From: Leptobrachium leishanense
Taxonomy: Eukaryota; Chordata; Amphibia; Anura; Megophryidae
DNA: 64,000 nucleotides
Reading direction: 5' to 3'
Assembly (NCBI GenBank): GCA_009667805.1
Contig: CM019075.1
Span: forward strand, 12,787,738 to 12,851,737
Part shown: piece by piece, positions 1 through 9,733 of the stretch
Layout: the number at the start of each line of letters is the position of its first letter
Position numbering within the stretch: position 1 is the first letter of the stretch
Position numbers and translations under genes: made by a program
The notes under the pieces: model-generated
What the model was told of the DNA's origin: nothing
Seen by the model: only the letters and a program-made list of their open reading frames with translations
Databases searched by the model: none

Positions 1-970
1 TCACCTGGACAATATTTATGCAGTGGAGGGTACAAAAAATGAGGTATATTATCCCCCACCCAGGTATTCAATTTCTGCATTGCCTTACCCAACAGTACAA
101 CCTGGTCATTCAATTTAATTTCCCCTAATGCCCGAAGGTCCCCCCTTAGTCCATTAATCAGAGGGGTAGGCCGTCCAAACATAAGTTCGTACGGACTTAG
201 CTTCAATTGGGGGGTGGGCCTGCACCTAATGTGTAATAAAACTATTGGGAGCACATCCAACCAGTCTAGTGACGTTTCTTGGCACAGTTTGGACATTAGA
301 GTCTTCAAGGTGCGGTTCATTCTCTCGAGTTTTCTTGAACTTTGGGGCCTGTAGGCAGTGTGTAGCTTCCAGGTGATACCCAATAGACGGGCAAGTTGCT
401 GCAAACAGTTCTGTAAAAATGCAGGGCCATTGTCCGACCCTATCTCAAGAGGCAGTCCGTAGCGCGGTATTATTTCTCTCATCAGACTTTTCACTACCTC
501 CGCTGTCTTTTCTGTTCTTGTCGGGAAGGCTTCCACCCATCCTGTTAGGGTGCACACCATTACCAGTAAATATTTGTATCCTTTGCAGGGTGGTAACACT
601 GTGAAATCTATCTGTAATGACGCCATTGGAGACAGCCCGATTGGCTGTTTCCCTGGAGGTTGAGACGGACCTGTTCTTGGATTATTCTTGGCGCATGTCA
701 CGCACTGCTGGGCTATTGCTTTGCAGATTACTGACATTCCTGGTACGTAGAAATGTGGCTCCAGTTGCTGTTCCATCATTTCTCTTCCTCCATGGGTACT
801 TGCGTGAAGCGTTCTTACAATCTCGGGCGCCAGTGTTGCTGGTAGAACTATTTGTCCATTCTCTAACTGGAACCATCCGTCTTCTCCATATCCGCCTTGT
901 TCTTCTGACAGCCATTTCTTTTCTTTCTCTGAATATACAGGTGTCCATTCACTCAGTGGCGCCGGTAGGA
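1..970 (-). CDS. pol: ERV pol: integrase (partial at left edge)
   Basis: This is the integrase part of pol, which joins viral DNA to the host chromosome. After a short linker comes an HHCC zinc-binding module (HASTH near 806, CVTC near 695). The catalytic core follows, with aspartates in IDFT (about 608-597) and GSDNGPAF (about 440-417) and the glutamate in KLERMN (about 325-308), so the DDE residues are all present. No stop occurs from the RNase H region to position 1, so the frame runs out of the window. It shares its frame (minus, codons starting at 608, 605 and so on) with the OGFr-type domain and RNase H. The C-terminal part is outside the window. Confidence 0.92.
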
Positions 971-1628
971 GTGCAGCCACCACTGGTTTCGCTTTGTATT
1001 GTGCCAATTCTTCATGGTTTCCCCAGACAAATTCTTCTTTCGGGAAATAGTATCGCCATGCAAAAAACAGCAGATCTTGTCTGTCTTGTGAATCTCTTAC
1101 TGCTGGTATGAAAAAGTTCATTGCACTTTTCTTCATTCTTGGCAGCTCATTTTTGATAAAGATCTCCTTGAGGAAGAACCTCACCAATGGAGCTTGGTAT
1201 TCTTCTGCTCCCAGTTCTCCCAGACTTAGCAGTATTCGCGTAATCCGTAGATTATTATGAGGGTTGGTTGTCAAATTTTCGTAACGTTCGGCGAAATTTT
1301 CTGCTCGTTCAACTTCGGTTACTTTTGTGTCTTCTTCTCCATACTCCCCCATTAATTTTACGCCGAAGAATTTCAGCATCATTTTGTATGCTCTGCGTAG
1401 TCTGTGCTGGACTTCTGAGGTGTTGATCATTAGGCGTGTCTCTTGCAGAGTTAGAGGAGTTGAATAAAAATTTCGGCCTTGATACTGAGTTGGAAAAAGC
1501 CATTGGATATAATCATGATTGAGTTCTAATAGTTCGTAATCATCTTGCCACTTGTGCAGTATAATTTCAATGAACTCGCCTTTGGGTTCGAACTTTCTCC
1601 AATTCATGTAGAATTCATAGTTTGGCAT
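971..1628 (-). CDS. OGFr_N-like (opioid growth factor receptor) domain fused in ERV pol
   Basis: About 219 codons between RNase H and integrase, in the same open frame, read as an OGFr_N domain, the conserved part of the cellular opioid growth factor receptor (OGFR/OGFRL1 family). Landmarks in order are: FEPKGEFIEIILHKW; DYELLELNHDYIQWLFP; TPLTLQE; RRAYKMMLKFFGVKL; ERAENFAERYENL; HNNLRITRILLSLGELG; YQAPLVRFFLKE; ELPRMKKSAM; and FAWRYYFPKEEFVWG at the end. The whole domain seems present, from the FIE..W start to the FVWG end, without intron or stop. The first Met is at 1628, but the upstream sequence is open, so the domain is probably made as part of Pol. No retroviral pol I know of carries it. 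Its role is unknown: host-gene capture is an inference. Confidence 0.9.
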
Positions 1629-2494
1629 AGGAGGTTGGGGCTCTTGCTTGCAGAGCAGAACTTTGGCTTGATCGCTTGTTAGCAATGGTTTTGCAGCCGT
1701 TTTTGCGGCCTGGTCAGCGCGCCTGTTGCCTTTTGGAATTTCATCATGACCTTTCTGGTGGCCACGACAGTGCATAATACTGACAGCGCTTGGTTTCCAT
1801 ACAGCTTCTAGGAGGGCCGCGATTTCAGCTGCATACTTGATTTGTTGTCCTGAGGAAGTAAGTAGGCCCCTTTCTTTGTAGAGTGCACCATGTGCATGGA
1901 CTGTCATGAAAGCGTACTTGGAATCGGTGTAGATATTCACCCTTTTTCCTTCGGAGATCTCCAGAGCTCTGGTCAGGGCTGTTATTTCGGCCAATTGTGC
2001 AGATGTGTGGCCTGGTAATGGATTTGCTTCGATAATTTCTTCTGCTGAAACCACTGCATAGCCGGAGACTTTCTTTCCATCATTCATATTGCTGCTACCA
2101 TCGGTGAAAAGCTGTAGATCGTATTTGTCTAGGGGTACGTCTTTCAAATCTGGCCTGCTACTGAACACTTCTTCCATGACTTGGAGGCATTCATGAGTTG
2201 GATCCTCTTCACAGTCAGGCAGTAAAGTAGCAGGGTTCAAGGTAGCGATGAGGTCCAAATGAACCCGTGGATTCTCACACATCATAGCTTGGTACTTCGT
2301 CATCCGGCTGTTGCTGAACCAGTAGCTTCCTTTCACATCCAGCAGGGCCTTGACAGCATGAGGCACCTTGACATGAAGAACTTGTCCAAGGGTCAGCTTG
2401 TCTGCTTCTGCTATCAGCATTGCTGTGGCTGCCACGGCTTTCAGGCATGGGGGTAGGCCGCAGGCCACAGGATCACGTTGTTTGGAGAGGTAGG
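1629..2494 (-). CDS. pol: ERV pol: RT connection/tether and RNase H
   Basis: This section continues pol after a frame change at about 2494. A connection region is followed by RNase H, which degrades the RNA strand of RNA-DNA hybrids during reverse transcription. The acidic residues are visible in LFTDGSSN (about 2108), LAEITALTRALE (about 1990), IYTDSKYAF (about 1930) and NRRADQAAK (about 1725). A conserved-type histidine lies in HCRGHQKG (about 1765). The frame is open throughout and continues without a break into the OGFr-type domain. The segment DQAKVLLCKQEPQPP (about 1673-1629) is the linker into it. Confidence 0.92.
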
Positions 2495-3475
2495 CCGTAG
2501 CCAAGAGCCGAAACTTTGAATCAGCACTCCTGTAGCTGTTTGATTGTGTTCATGCACGTACAGCTGGAAGGGCTTGCTGTGATCTGGCAATCCCAACGCA
2601 GGGGCTTCCATTAAGAGAGTTTTTAATTTCAGAAAGGCTGCTGTTTGTTCTTCTTCCCAGAGAAAGGGGTCATGCTCTCCCCCCTTGGTGGCTTGATGGA
2701 GGGGTTTAGCTATGTCTGCGAAGTTGGGGATCCACAGGCGGCAGAAGCCCGCAGCTCCCAGAAATTCACGAACTTGTCTCCTTGTCTTTGGTTGAGGTAT
2801 TCGGCATACTGCTTCCTTTCTCTCAGCCCCCAGTGCACGTTTTGTACCTGTTAATTGAAAACCAAGATATTTCACAGTCTGTTTACATATTTGTGCTTTT
2901 CTTTTGGACACTCTGTAACCTGCAAGGCATAGCAGATGTAACAGAGCTTTAGTGGCAGAGAAACAGTCTTTTTCTGTGGGAGAGGCCAGTAATAAATCGT
3001 CGACATTTTGCAACAAAACAACTTTGTCTGGCTGAGCGTTGAAGGACAGGAGGTCCTGGCTTAGCGCGCACCCAAAAATCGTGGGCGAGTTTTTGAAACC
3101 TTGAGGGAGGCGTGTCCAGGTCATTTGATGATGCGCTCCCGTGGTGGAGTCCTCCCATTGAAATGCAAAAAGGGGCTGGCTTGTTGGAGCCAGGCGGATA
3201 CAGAAAAAAGCGTCTTTTAAATCAAGCACCGTGTAATATTTTGTATCTCCAGGAATTAATGCCAACATATTGTATGGATTGGGGACCACGGGGTGTAGAG
3301 TTACTGTGGCCTCGTTAACCGCTCGTAAATCTTGAACTGGGCGGTACTCTTGTGTGCCCTCTTTCAGTACTGGCAACAGAGGTGTGTTCCACGGTGACAC
3401 GCAGAATTTCAATATGCCGTAATCTTTAAGTCTCTGCAAATGTGTCTGGATATGGTGCTGTACGCCATTCTTCTT
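2494..3475 (-). pseudogene. pol: ERV pol: reverse transcriptase, frame-disrupted, NVDD active site
   Basis: This is the retroviral RT polymerase domain. Recognisable pieces are SPWNTPLLPV, RPVQDLRAVNE, VLDLKDAFFCIRL, TRLPQGFKNSPTIF and the catalytic loop LLQNVDDLLLA (near 3000), then the thumb region with KYLGFQLT. The usual aromatic residue before VDD is Asn here (codon AAT), although both aspartates remain. The frame differs from protease upstream (change at about 3430-3480) and from RNase H downstream (change at about 2494). The protease-to-RT spacing also seems shorter than usual, so a small deletion is possible. Confidence 0.92.
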
Positions 3476-3905
3476 CTCTGGGCATAATTACTGCAATTTT
3501 TGTGGGTTGGATGCACTGGCTGGCTGGGCTGTGCTGCCGTGCAGAGCTGCCACTCTCAGGCAGATCTAATCTAGCGTGACCCCCGGGGAGAAACGTAATT
3601 TGGGCTTGCAATTTGCAAAGGATATCCCGCCCCAGGAGCTTGATGGGACATTCGGGCATATACAAAAATTCATGTTCAACATTGTGCCCACCCACACTAC
3701 ATTTTCGTGAAGCAAGAAAAGGGTATTTAGCGGATACCCCCGTTGCTCCCACGATGTCAACCTCAGTTCCCATCGGGGGAGCAATTTGCTGTGTTGCAAC
3801 AGAATATTTGGCACCGGTGTCAACCATAAAAATTTCATCTTTATTTCCCACTCTCATAGTGACCGTGGGCTCGTGATTACCGAGCGGGATGGGCCCAGGT
3901 TCGTG
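3426..3905 (-). CDS. pro: ERV aspartic protease (pro)
   Basis: This is a retroviral aspartic protease, which cleaves Gag and Gag-Pol. It follows directly after an in-frame TGA (3908-3906) in the same frame, as in gammaretrovirus-like genomes where pol is reached by stop readthrough. The catalytic motif is MVDTGAKYSV (near 3830), and the second conserved motif is KLLGRDIL (near 3635). The frame ends at a TAA at 3426, just past the point where the RT frame takes over, so the pro-RT join carries a frameshift. Confidence 0.88.
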   Translation of the reverse strand, partial: HEPGPIPLGNHEPTVTMRVGNKDEIFMVDTGAKYSVATQQIAPPMGTEVDIVGATGVSAKYPFLASRKCSVGGHNVEHEFLYMPECPIKLLGRDILCKLQAQITFLPGGHARLDLPESGSSARQHSPASQCIQPTKIAVIMPREEEWRTAPYPDTFAET

Positions 3906-5703
3906 TCAAAATGTACCTTGCCCTTCAAATGATGTCCCCGCCAACCCAACAAATCCTGCACCGGCACCATCATTTCTCTCATACCTGCCGTTTGTTACCT
4001 GACCATTAGGAGCCTGACCTCCCGATTCCCCAGCTTCCCCCGGCACGCCGGGCAATCATTTTTCCAGTGACCTTCGCCCCGGCACCAGGCGCACTGATTG
4101 GGCCCCAGGGGTGCCCTAGGGGCTCCCCTACCTCTACCCCCACGTCCCCTCGCTCTCCCTCTGTCTGTGGCACCTCTCCCTCCAGTTCCCATATATCCGA
4201 CCACCCCTGTATGTCCCTTCTGCTTCCTCATCTCCTCCTGTTTTTCTTCTATATCCCGATTATAGTACACTTTATTAGCAATTTCTACCAATTCGCTAAT
4301 ACCTTTACCCAAAAACCCATCTTGTTTCTGTATTTTATTCCGTATGTCTCTCTGTGATTGACCCACAAAGGAAGAATTAATTAACCTCTGATTCTCCGCC
4401 GCTTCAGGGTCAATAGGACTGTACATCCTGTATGCATCTAGTAACCTTTCTAGAAATGTACTTGGGGTTTCTTTATACTCTTGCATAACATCCGCTATTT
4501 TCCCCATGTTTGTGGGCTTCTTCTCTCCTGCTTTAACACCCATTATTACCGCTGTGCGGTACGTCTGCAAGTGGGCAATGCCTGCAGCGGTATTGTACGG
4601 CCTTTGGGATCTGTTTTGGGGTAGTGTTCCTCTGCCCACGCTTCTGGCTGCGCTCTGGCATCTTCTACGGCTTGGGCAAGTAAAATTTTTCGCGCGCTAC
4701 TATTTATTCGGGCTCTTTCCTCAGTAGTAAACATTGTCAGCATTAGTTGCTGGCTATCTGCCCATGTGGGGTTATGTGTGAGCATTATTGACTCTATTAT
4801 ACTGGCCACTGCCGCGGGATTAGCGGAATACAGTGGTGTGTGTGTTTTCCAATTAAACAGATCTGTCGTTGTAAATGGGACATATGTGTATTGCACTGGC
4901 CCAGGTGCTCCGTTTTCCAGTAAGGGACCTGGCACTTCCCGTAGGGGCATCTGCTTTTTACTCTTACCGGGGTTGTGTTGATATAAATCTCGGGGTTTAT
5001 ATACATTATTCGCTGCGCGAGTGGTAGCACCTTGCTTTACACCTTCACTCTCATCACCATCATCACTGTCCTCTCGGTCTACCAGTTTATACATACTCCC
5101 ATCGGGCATTTCGATCTTTCTTAGTGGGACCTCTCTATCTCCTCCACCCACTGCCCCCTCTTCCGCAACTCTGCCCGGAGTGGAGGAAGCCGGTGGAGCC
5201 GTAGCCGCCACCCTCCTCCTCCCCTCCGCCCGCGCAGCCGCGGCACCCAAAACTTCTCTAGCTGCCCCATAATGTGATGAATAGGGCGGGGACAGGGAAT
5301 CAATCTCATCCGGCTGTTCTACCAACACCGGTCTTTTCTTTTTATTATTTTCTTTATTGGGGGGTACCTGCTTTTTGTTGCGTCCCGCCATCATTATAAA
5401 ATGACTTTTATCCCTTACACAATACTTCCATATATCTATATATGGGTACTGCTCAGGCTGTCCGCATTTCCCGGTGACCTGGGAATGCACTTTCTGTATT
5501 AGCTCCGGGTCCATTGACCCCTGCTCTGGCCACTCTGGAACCAGCAGTGGCCACACCATTGTACACATTCCCGTTAACTTTTCCTTAGTTAATTTTACAC
5601 CATAATCATGTGTTGTATATAGTGCTTCAAAATTCCGCACCATATACCCTAGGGGCGTCTCATCCTTCTTTACCTTCCCTGGCTTGGATGATCCGTTACC
5701 CAT
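3906..5703 (-). pseudogene. gag: ERV gag (matrix, capsid, nucleocapsid), frameshifted
   Basis: The start is placed at ATG 5703 because it gives MGNGSSKPG, a typical N-myristoylation start. Longer upstream readings enter the A/T-rich leader. The matrix part carries a tryptophan/proline stretch (WPLLVPEWPEQG). A charged, disordered region with an alanine-rich segment follows, then the capsid region (DLFNWKTHTPLY onward). The frame changes near 4600, after which capsid continues (GIAHLQTYRTAVIMG) to an arginine/glycine-rich stretch and one CCHC knuckle, CAWCRGEGHWKNDC (about 4090-4050). Another frame change near 4030 leads to the final Gag residues and TGA at 3908-3906. Confidence 0.88.
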
Positions 5704-5755
5704 CGTTACTTTTAAAAGCAACAACCTTTTTTTTTTAAAAAAAAAAAAACTCTTT

Positions 5756-7480
5756 GGGGGGGCGGAGCTAACACTCAACGGGACCAGACGCATCTCCTGG
5801 TGCTCTCTGGCTCCGTAGCTGATTTTCTGTGGATTCTGGACTCTCTCCCTAACTATTTTTGTGTCAGAGGTGGGTGGTGACCTCCTGGACCTGTACGGGT
5901 GCCCCGAATTGCAGTTGCCATCCTGTCTGGCTCAGACTGGGGAAATATCGAGGAGTGGGGCCTGGTGCGGTGGCTGGGACCTGGCGGCCATTTTGTAGGA
6001 TTGCCTCTGACTGAACTGCCTGGTGACTCGACGAGCGGACTTTCAGCATTTACTATGGGTCGCAAATCGGCGAAGAAAACCCCATTACCAGAGGACATCG
6101 GGCAGAGGGACATCCGTGATGCACTGGGTGAGAACCGACGGAAACGGCAAAGTGAGCCCCCCGCATACCTGTCTCCCACGAGGGGCTCCTCGGAGGACGA
6201 TGACCCATATTGGTCTGAGGCCTCTGTGGCTGCACGGCGGTCGCCGGGGCAGGTGGGAGGGTCGGTGGCTGAGACGGGCGGCTCGAAGAAATTGGTGGCA
6301 CGTAGGCTTGAGGCGTCTTCTGTCCCTCCCGGGCAGGCTGATTTGCTGCGGGATCCTAACGGGACGCGAGCGGAGGTGGGCCTTCTGTCCTTTACGCGGG
6401 ACGATGTCCGCCACTTGCTGGGAGAGGCTCTGGAAGAAATGAGGGCAGTATGGCGTTCCGACTTTGCGGTCTTAACTACTGACCTGAAGAAGGTTAAAGG
6501 ACGGCTGAAGGCTGTTGAAGTTCAGGTTGAGGAGACTGTGGCGACGCAGACCCTACTTCTGCCACAGGTGGAATCTTTGCAATCACAGGTTAAGATGCTT
6601 ACGGGAGCGGTGGAGGTGGCTGAAAACCGACATCGCCGACGAAACGTCCGTATCCGGGGGATCCCGGAGACGATTGCCGATGAAGCTTTGCTGCTGTATG
6701 TGAACAAATTTGTATCGCACGTGATGGGGACACCGAACGGGACTGTTTTTGGGAAGGCTTTTCGCCTGCGGAAAGCGGCTACGGCCCCGGTTGAATCCCC
6801 CCGCGATGTGTTAGCGGTGGCGGGACTTGAGGCCGATAAACGTTGTCTGATGTCGACCACTGCAGCTCGTGCCCCGATAGTTTTTGGGGACCTATCTTTG
6901 TCGTTACTCAATGATTTGCCTTTTGTTACACTGATTGCTCGGCGGCAATTTCGTGAAATCTCGGCTTTTCTGAGGGGCTGTGGGGTTCGATATAGATGGG
7001 GGGTGGTAGGATCCATGTATATAAACCATGACAACCTATCTCACCTGGTGTCCACCCCAACGGAAGCCTGGACACTGCTACGCTCCCTGGGCCTCTATTC
7101 TACCCCGGTGTCTCCCGGCCCGGTCCCCGGGGCTCCATCTTCTGCTTCGCTGGCCCCGGGTTAGGGTTGCACAACGGATGTACCCACTCGGTGTATTTGC
7201 CTTTGTGGATTTTTCTATTTCCTCTTTTCCCTTTTTTTTTTTTTCTCTCTCATCCTCCCACCCTACGGTTCTCTGCGACTTAAATTTCTCTCTTTTTGTT
7301 TTATTTTTGGATACCCTATGCTGATTCTGAGCTTCCTAAGTGCCTTTTCAAAATATGCTGATCTCGTAGATGTTATATTTGTAGGTTCTTGCTTTGACTT
7401 AGGTAGTTGGCCCTGCGTGGTCCAATCTAATGGTTGATGTATGACATCTTTCTGTTTTTCAAAATAAAAACTTTAAATTT
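5756..7480 (+). mobile_element. ORF1-only LINE (half-L1-like) inserted in the ERV leader
   Basis: This insertion of about 1.7 kb has a G-rich 5' end, a 5' UTR, one ORF (6055-7164), a 3' UTR of about 320 bp and an A-rich tail (AAATAAAAACTTTAAATTT). The flanks share A-rich DNA ending in ACTCTTT (5738-5755 and 7481-7493), consistent with a target-site duplication. It lies opposite to the ERV, between gag and the PBS. No ORF2 (endonuclease/RT) is present, so it resembles mammalian HAL1 half-LINEs. Internal deletion of a longer L1 is the alternative. Confidence 0.8.
6055..7164 (+). CDS. L1-type ORF1 protein, intact 369 codons
   Basis: This is a LINE-1-type ORF1 protein, a nucleic-acid chaperone that coats the element RNA. 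The start at 6055 is chosen because MGRKSAKKTPLP is a typical basic ORF1 start; an upstream in-frame ATG (5899) would add a less plausible leader. After a charged, disordered N-terminus comes a heptad-like stretch (about residues 110-190) followed by NRHRRRNVRIRGIPE, the start of the RRM-like core. FREISAFLRGCGVRYRWG matches the C-terminal domain. No stop or frameshift is present. Confidence 0.82.
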   Translation: MGRKSAKKTPLPEDIGQRDIRDALGENRRKRQSEPPAYLSPTRGSSEDDDPYWSEASVAARRSPGQVGGSVAETGGSKKLVARRLEASSVPPGQADLLRDPNGTRAEVGLLSFTRDDVRHLLGEALEEMRAVWRSDFAVLTTDLKKVKGRLKAVEVQVEETVATQTLLLPQVESLQSQVKMLTGAVEVAENRHRRRNVRIRGIPETIADEALLLYVNKFVSHVMGTPNGTVFGKAFRLRKAATAPVESPRDVLAVAGLEADKRCLMSTTAARAPIVFGDLSLSLLNDLPFVTLIARRQFREISAFLRGCGVRYRWGVVGSMYINHDNLSHLVSTPTEAWTLLRSLGLYSTPVSPGPVPGAPSSASLAPG

Positions 7481-7493
7481 AAAAAAACTCTTT

Positions 7494-8490
7494 AGCAACA
7501 ACACTTAGAATTTTTCCAGTCTGGTACTTCAGTCAACAATTCATATGTGTCTGACCCGCTTCCTCCGTCAGTAGCCGGACTGCAGTCGCCTGAGCCGGAA
7601 ACGTACTTTGGGAGTCCACTCTCAAGTTTGCTTTCTCGCAATGCGAGTAGGCGCTCGTTCACTCACAGCAGTCTCAGCAATCAATCACAACCCATACCGT
7701 ACCAGATACTTTCAACACAAAACAATACATAAACAATTCAACTCTTTCCACTAGCCGAGGGTACTCGGTCCCTCCCTTTTGGCTCCTTATACACCGTTAA
7801 TTGAGCTCTAACTCTTGACTGTTTGTGACTATGTGCACCCCGTTCTATAACTACACTCCCGTCTGCAATTCCAATTTGCCTATGAGTAATTCTACCCACC
7901 CGGCACCACTATCTCTGCAGCTACCGCTGGCTCCAATGAGCCCTCTTCACTACACGACGTACACACTAGCACTGACACAGGGCTCTAAGCCCGGTCACAG
8001 AAATCTCTCCTCCTTTCCTTTGTCCACATGGTGAAGCTTTATTTACAAACACTGACTATGACTGTGCAACTCCACGCGGCTCCCTTCTCCCTCACATACA
8101 GACTCTACCCCTTGGTTAACATCCGATCCCCCGAGTCCAGACACGCGCTTGCCACTCTGGCCCCTGTGCTTGACCGTGCTTTCGGCGTTGGGTTCGGTAT
8201 GCTAACGAAACCGTGGCTACGGGTTTCCTTATCCAACTTCGGTCGGACGTTTCCCTTTATACCGGTATTTCCCTTTCCATTAGACATACAAACATAGAAG
8301 ACACTTTACCTGTCGCCGCGCTGTTCGCTGTTTCCTCGGACTCAGGGGTGTCCCAGCTTCCCGGGCCGGGGGTCCATTTGGGACGAGACGAGGTCCACTG
8401 TACAGGAAATCCTGCTTGCACTCGCACTCGCACCTGCAGTCAACCGCTACAGTGTCCAGCAATCGTTACCGTGCCGGCAAGGGCCCGTAT
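7494..8490 (-). other. ERV 5' leader between PBS and gag
   Basis: About 1 kb of sequence between the primer site and the LINE insertion, continuing at 5704-5755 up to the gag ATG. It would hold the packaging signal and splice donor of the provirus. No convincing ORF was seen. The long leader itself is unusual. Confidence 0.55.
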
Positions 8491-8509
8491 CCCGGCTATC
8501 GAGCCCCCA
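8491..8509 (-). promoter_or_regulatory. Retroviral primer binding site, tRNA-Pro-like
   Basis: Four bases inside the LTR end the minus strand reads TGGGGGCTCG, then ATAG, then CCGGGAT. This matches the 3' end of tRNA-Pro apart from three extra bases in the middle. Its position fixes 8514-9180 as the 5' LTR. Confidence 0.8.
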
Positions 8510-8513
8510 GAAA

Positions 8514-9180
8514 TGTTACCGGAATCCACTTGGTTCACTTGGGACGAGGCCGGACCGGACACGAGCAAGGATTGTCTGAACACGAGTCTCTTCAGGAAAG
8601 ACAAACTTTTATTGTGACGTCACAGAATGCTCAGACAGGATTAAATCGCAAAGACTGAGCCCCGAGTTCCCCCCGACCAGGGGTCTTATACCCCGAATAC
8701 ATAATTAGGTACATCCCAATTAATCCACCTCCCTGTGACACTATCCCACCCCACGTGGGTTAATACCTCCCTTAGTCTAATACAAAAAAAGCATTTTATT
8801 AATTGGCCGTAAATTGCAAACCTTGGGTTAGTAACAGTAAATCATGATTAGTCACTCCTACTGTCCCGGGCTGTGCTTGGTTCCCTAGCTTCCTCAATTA
8901 TTTGTTACAGATGGCACCTGGTCCGATCTCTATACTCCTTTGTATTTCTGCGGGCCCCAACGTCCTTGATGTATCTTTCTTCTGTCCCGGGAACGGCAGA
9001 GATCTTTCCCAGCACTTTAATTATTTTTCTGCTAATCTCAGCACATTCCTAAATCTCTATGTATGCCTGATTGTAATTTCAACTACCAACTACCTAATTA
9101 TTTTCAAGTGAACCAATATTCTGAACAAGATGGTCGCCTGGCTTATAATGGCGGCCATCTTCCAGTCTATTTCCACTTCA
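8514..9180 (-). repeat. ERV 5' LTR (667 bp)
   Basis: The minus-strand ends are TGAAGTGG...TAACA. A near-identical copy lies at 9734-10398. A TATA-like GTATAAG (about 8690-8684) precedes a poly(A) signal AATAAA (8613-8608), giving U3-R-U5 order in the minus direction. The U3 end carries GATGGCCGCCATTATAAG. Confidence 0.9.
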
Positions 9181-9479
9181 ACATGTGACCAGGAAAACCT
9201 GGCCGACCTGGCATCCCTAGCCCAGGTGAGCTGCACCTGCCAGGGCTGAGTCCAGGATCTTCTTCAGTATGGCTGCCAGGCCATCCATGCTCTCCTGGAC
9301 ACTTTGCTACTATTCACAGCACAGAAGCCGCACAGGAAACGGGTCACTTCATATATTACGGTGTTTTATTCATGCTGCCATATACAATATTTATACAATC
9401 TTGAAAGTAAAGTCTAAATTGTGTGAAATCCTGTTGCCTGGTTAACTGCTTGTTTTGCATGATAAGCTGTTACGTTAAC

Positions 9480-9725
9480 CCTTTGAACGCCGGCTGGGTA
9501 GAGTAGCGGTAACTTCACTGCTCTGCATGGAGAGAGCCTGTGGAGACATGGCTTTGATCCCCGGCAAGAGCACCTCTCCAGTAATTGTCCTTGGGCAAGA
9601 CACCTAACGGTACATACTCGCCACCCAGGACATACTTGAAAACGAGAGAAATCTCAATGTATCCTTACTGGTAAAATCCTTTCTCAAAAAAAGTGTTACT
9701 TATCAGGGCTAGGATTACTTCGAGG
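9480..9725 (+). repeat. V-SINE-like tRNA-derived SINE
   Basis: An A-box-like GGCTGGGTAGAGTAGCGG (about 9490) and a B-box-like GGCTTTGATCCCCGG (9550-9564) are followed by CCTTGGGCAAGACACCTAAC (9589-9608). That last stretch resembles the conserved central block of vertebrate V-SINEs. A 3' tail follows. It is not a functional tRNA. Confidence 0.7.
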
Positions 9726-9733
9726 TAGCGTAC

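Larger units (their letters stand above)
1..9180 (-). mobile_element. Endogenous retrovirus, gammaretrovirus-like, 5' LTR through integrase (truncated by window edge)
   Basis: Reading the minus strand from 9180 downwards, the order is LTR, primer binding site, about 1 kb of leader, gag, protease, reverse transcriptase, RNase H, an OGFr-type domain and integrase. The env gene and 3' LTR would lie left of position 1. The single CCHC zinc knuckle, an in-frame TGA between gag and protease, a Pro-tRNA-like primer site and the 4-bp target duplication of the related solo LTR all point to a gammaretrovirus-like (class I) element. The gag-pro-pol frame changes about four times, so the copy is not intact. 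The last part, RNase H to integrase, is open for about 830 codons. A LINE-derived element interrupts the leader. Confidence 0.93.

Noticed and set aside
617..1111. 164-codon plus-strand ORF
   Set aside because: Antisense of the OGFr-integrase frame; no motif of its own.
971..1628. OGFr-type region as an independent cellular OGFR pseudogene beside the ERV
   Set aside because: It is in frame with both neighbours, without stop, duplication or poly(A) tract, and integrase directly follows.
9480..9570. Possible tRNA gene
   Set aside because: Box A and B are present but no cloverleaf fits, and a V-SINE core follows.
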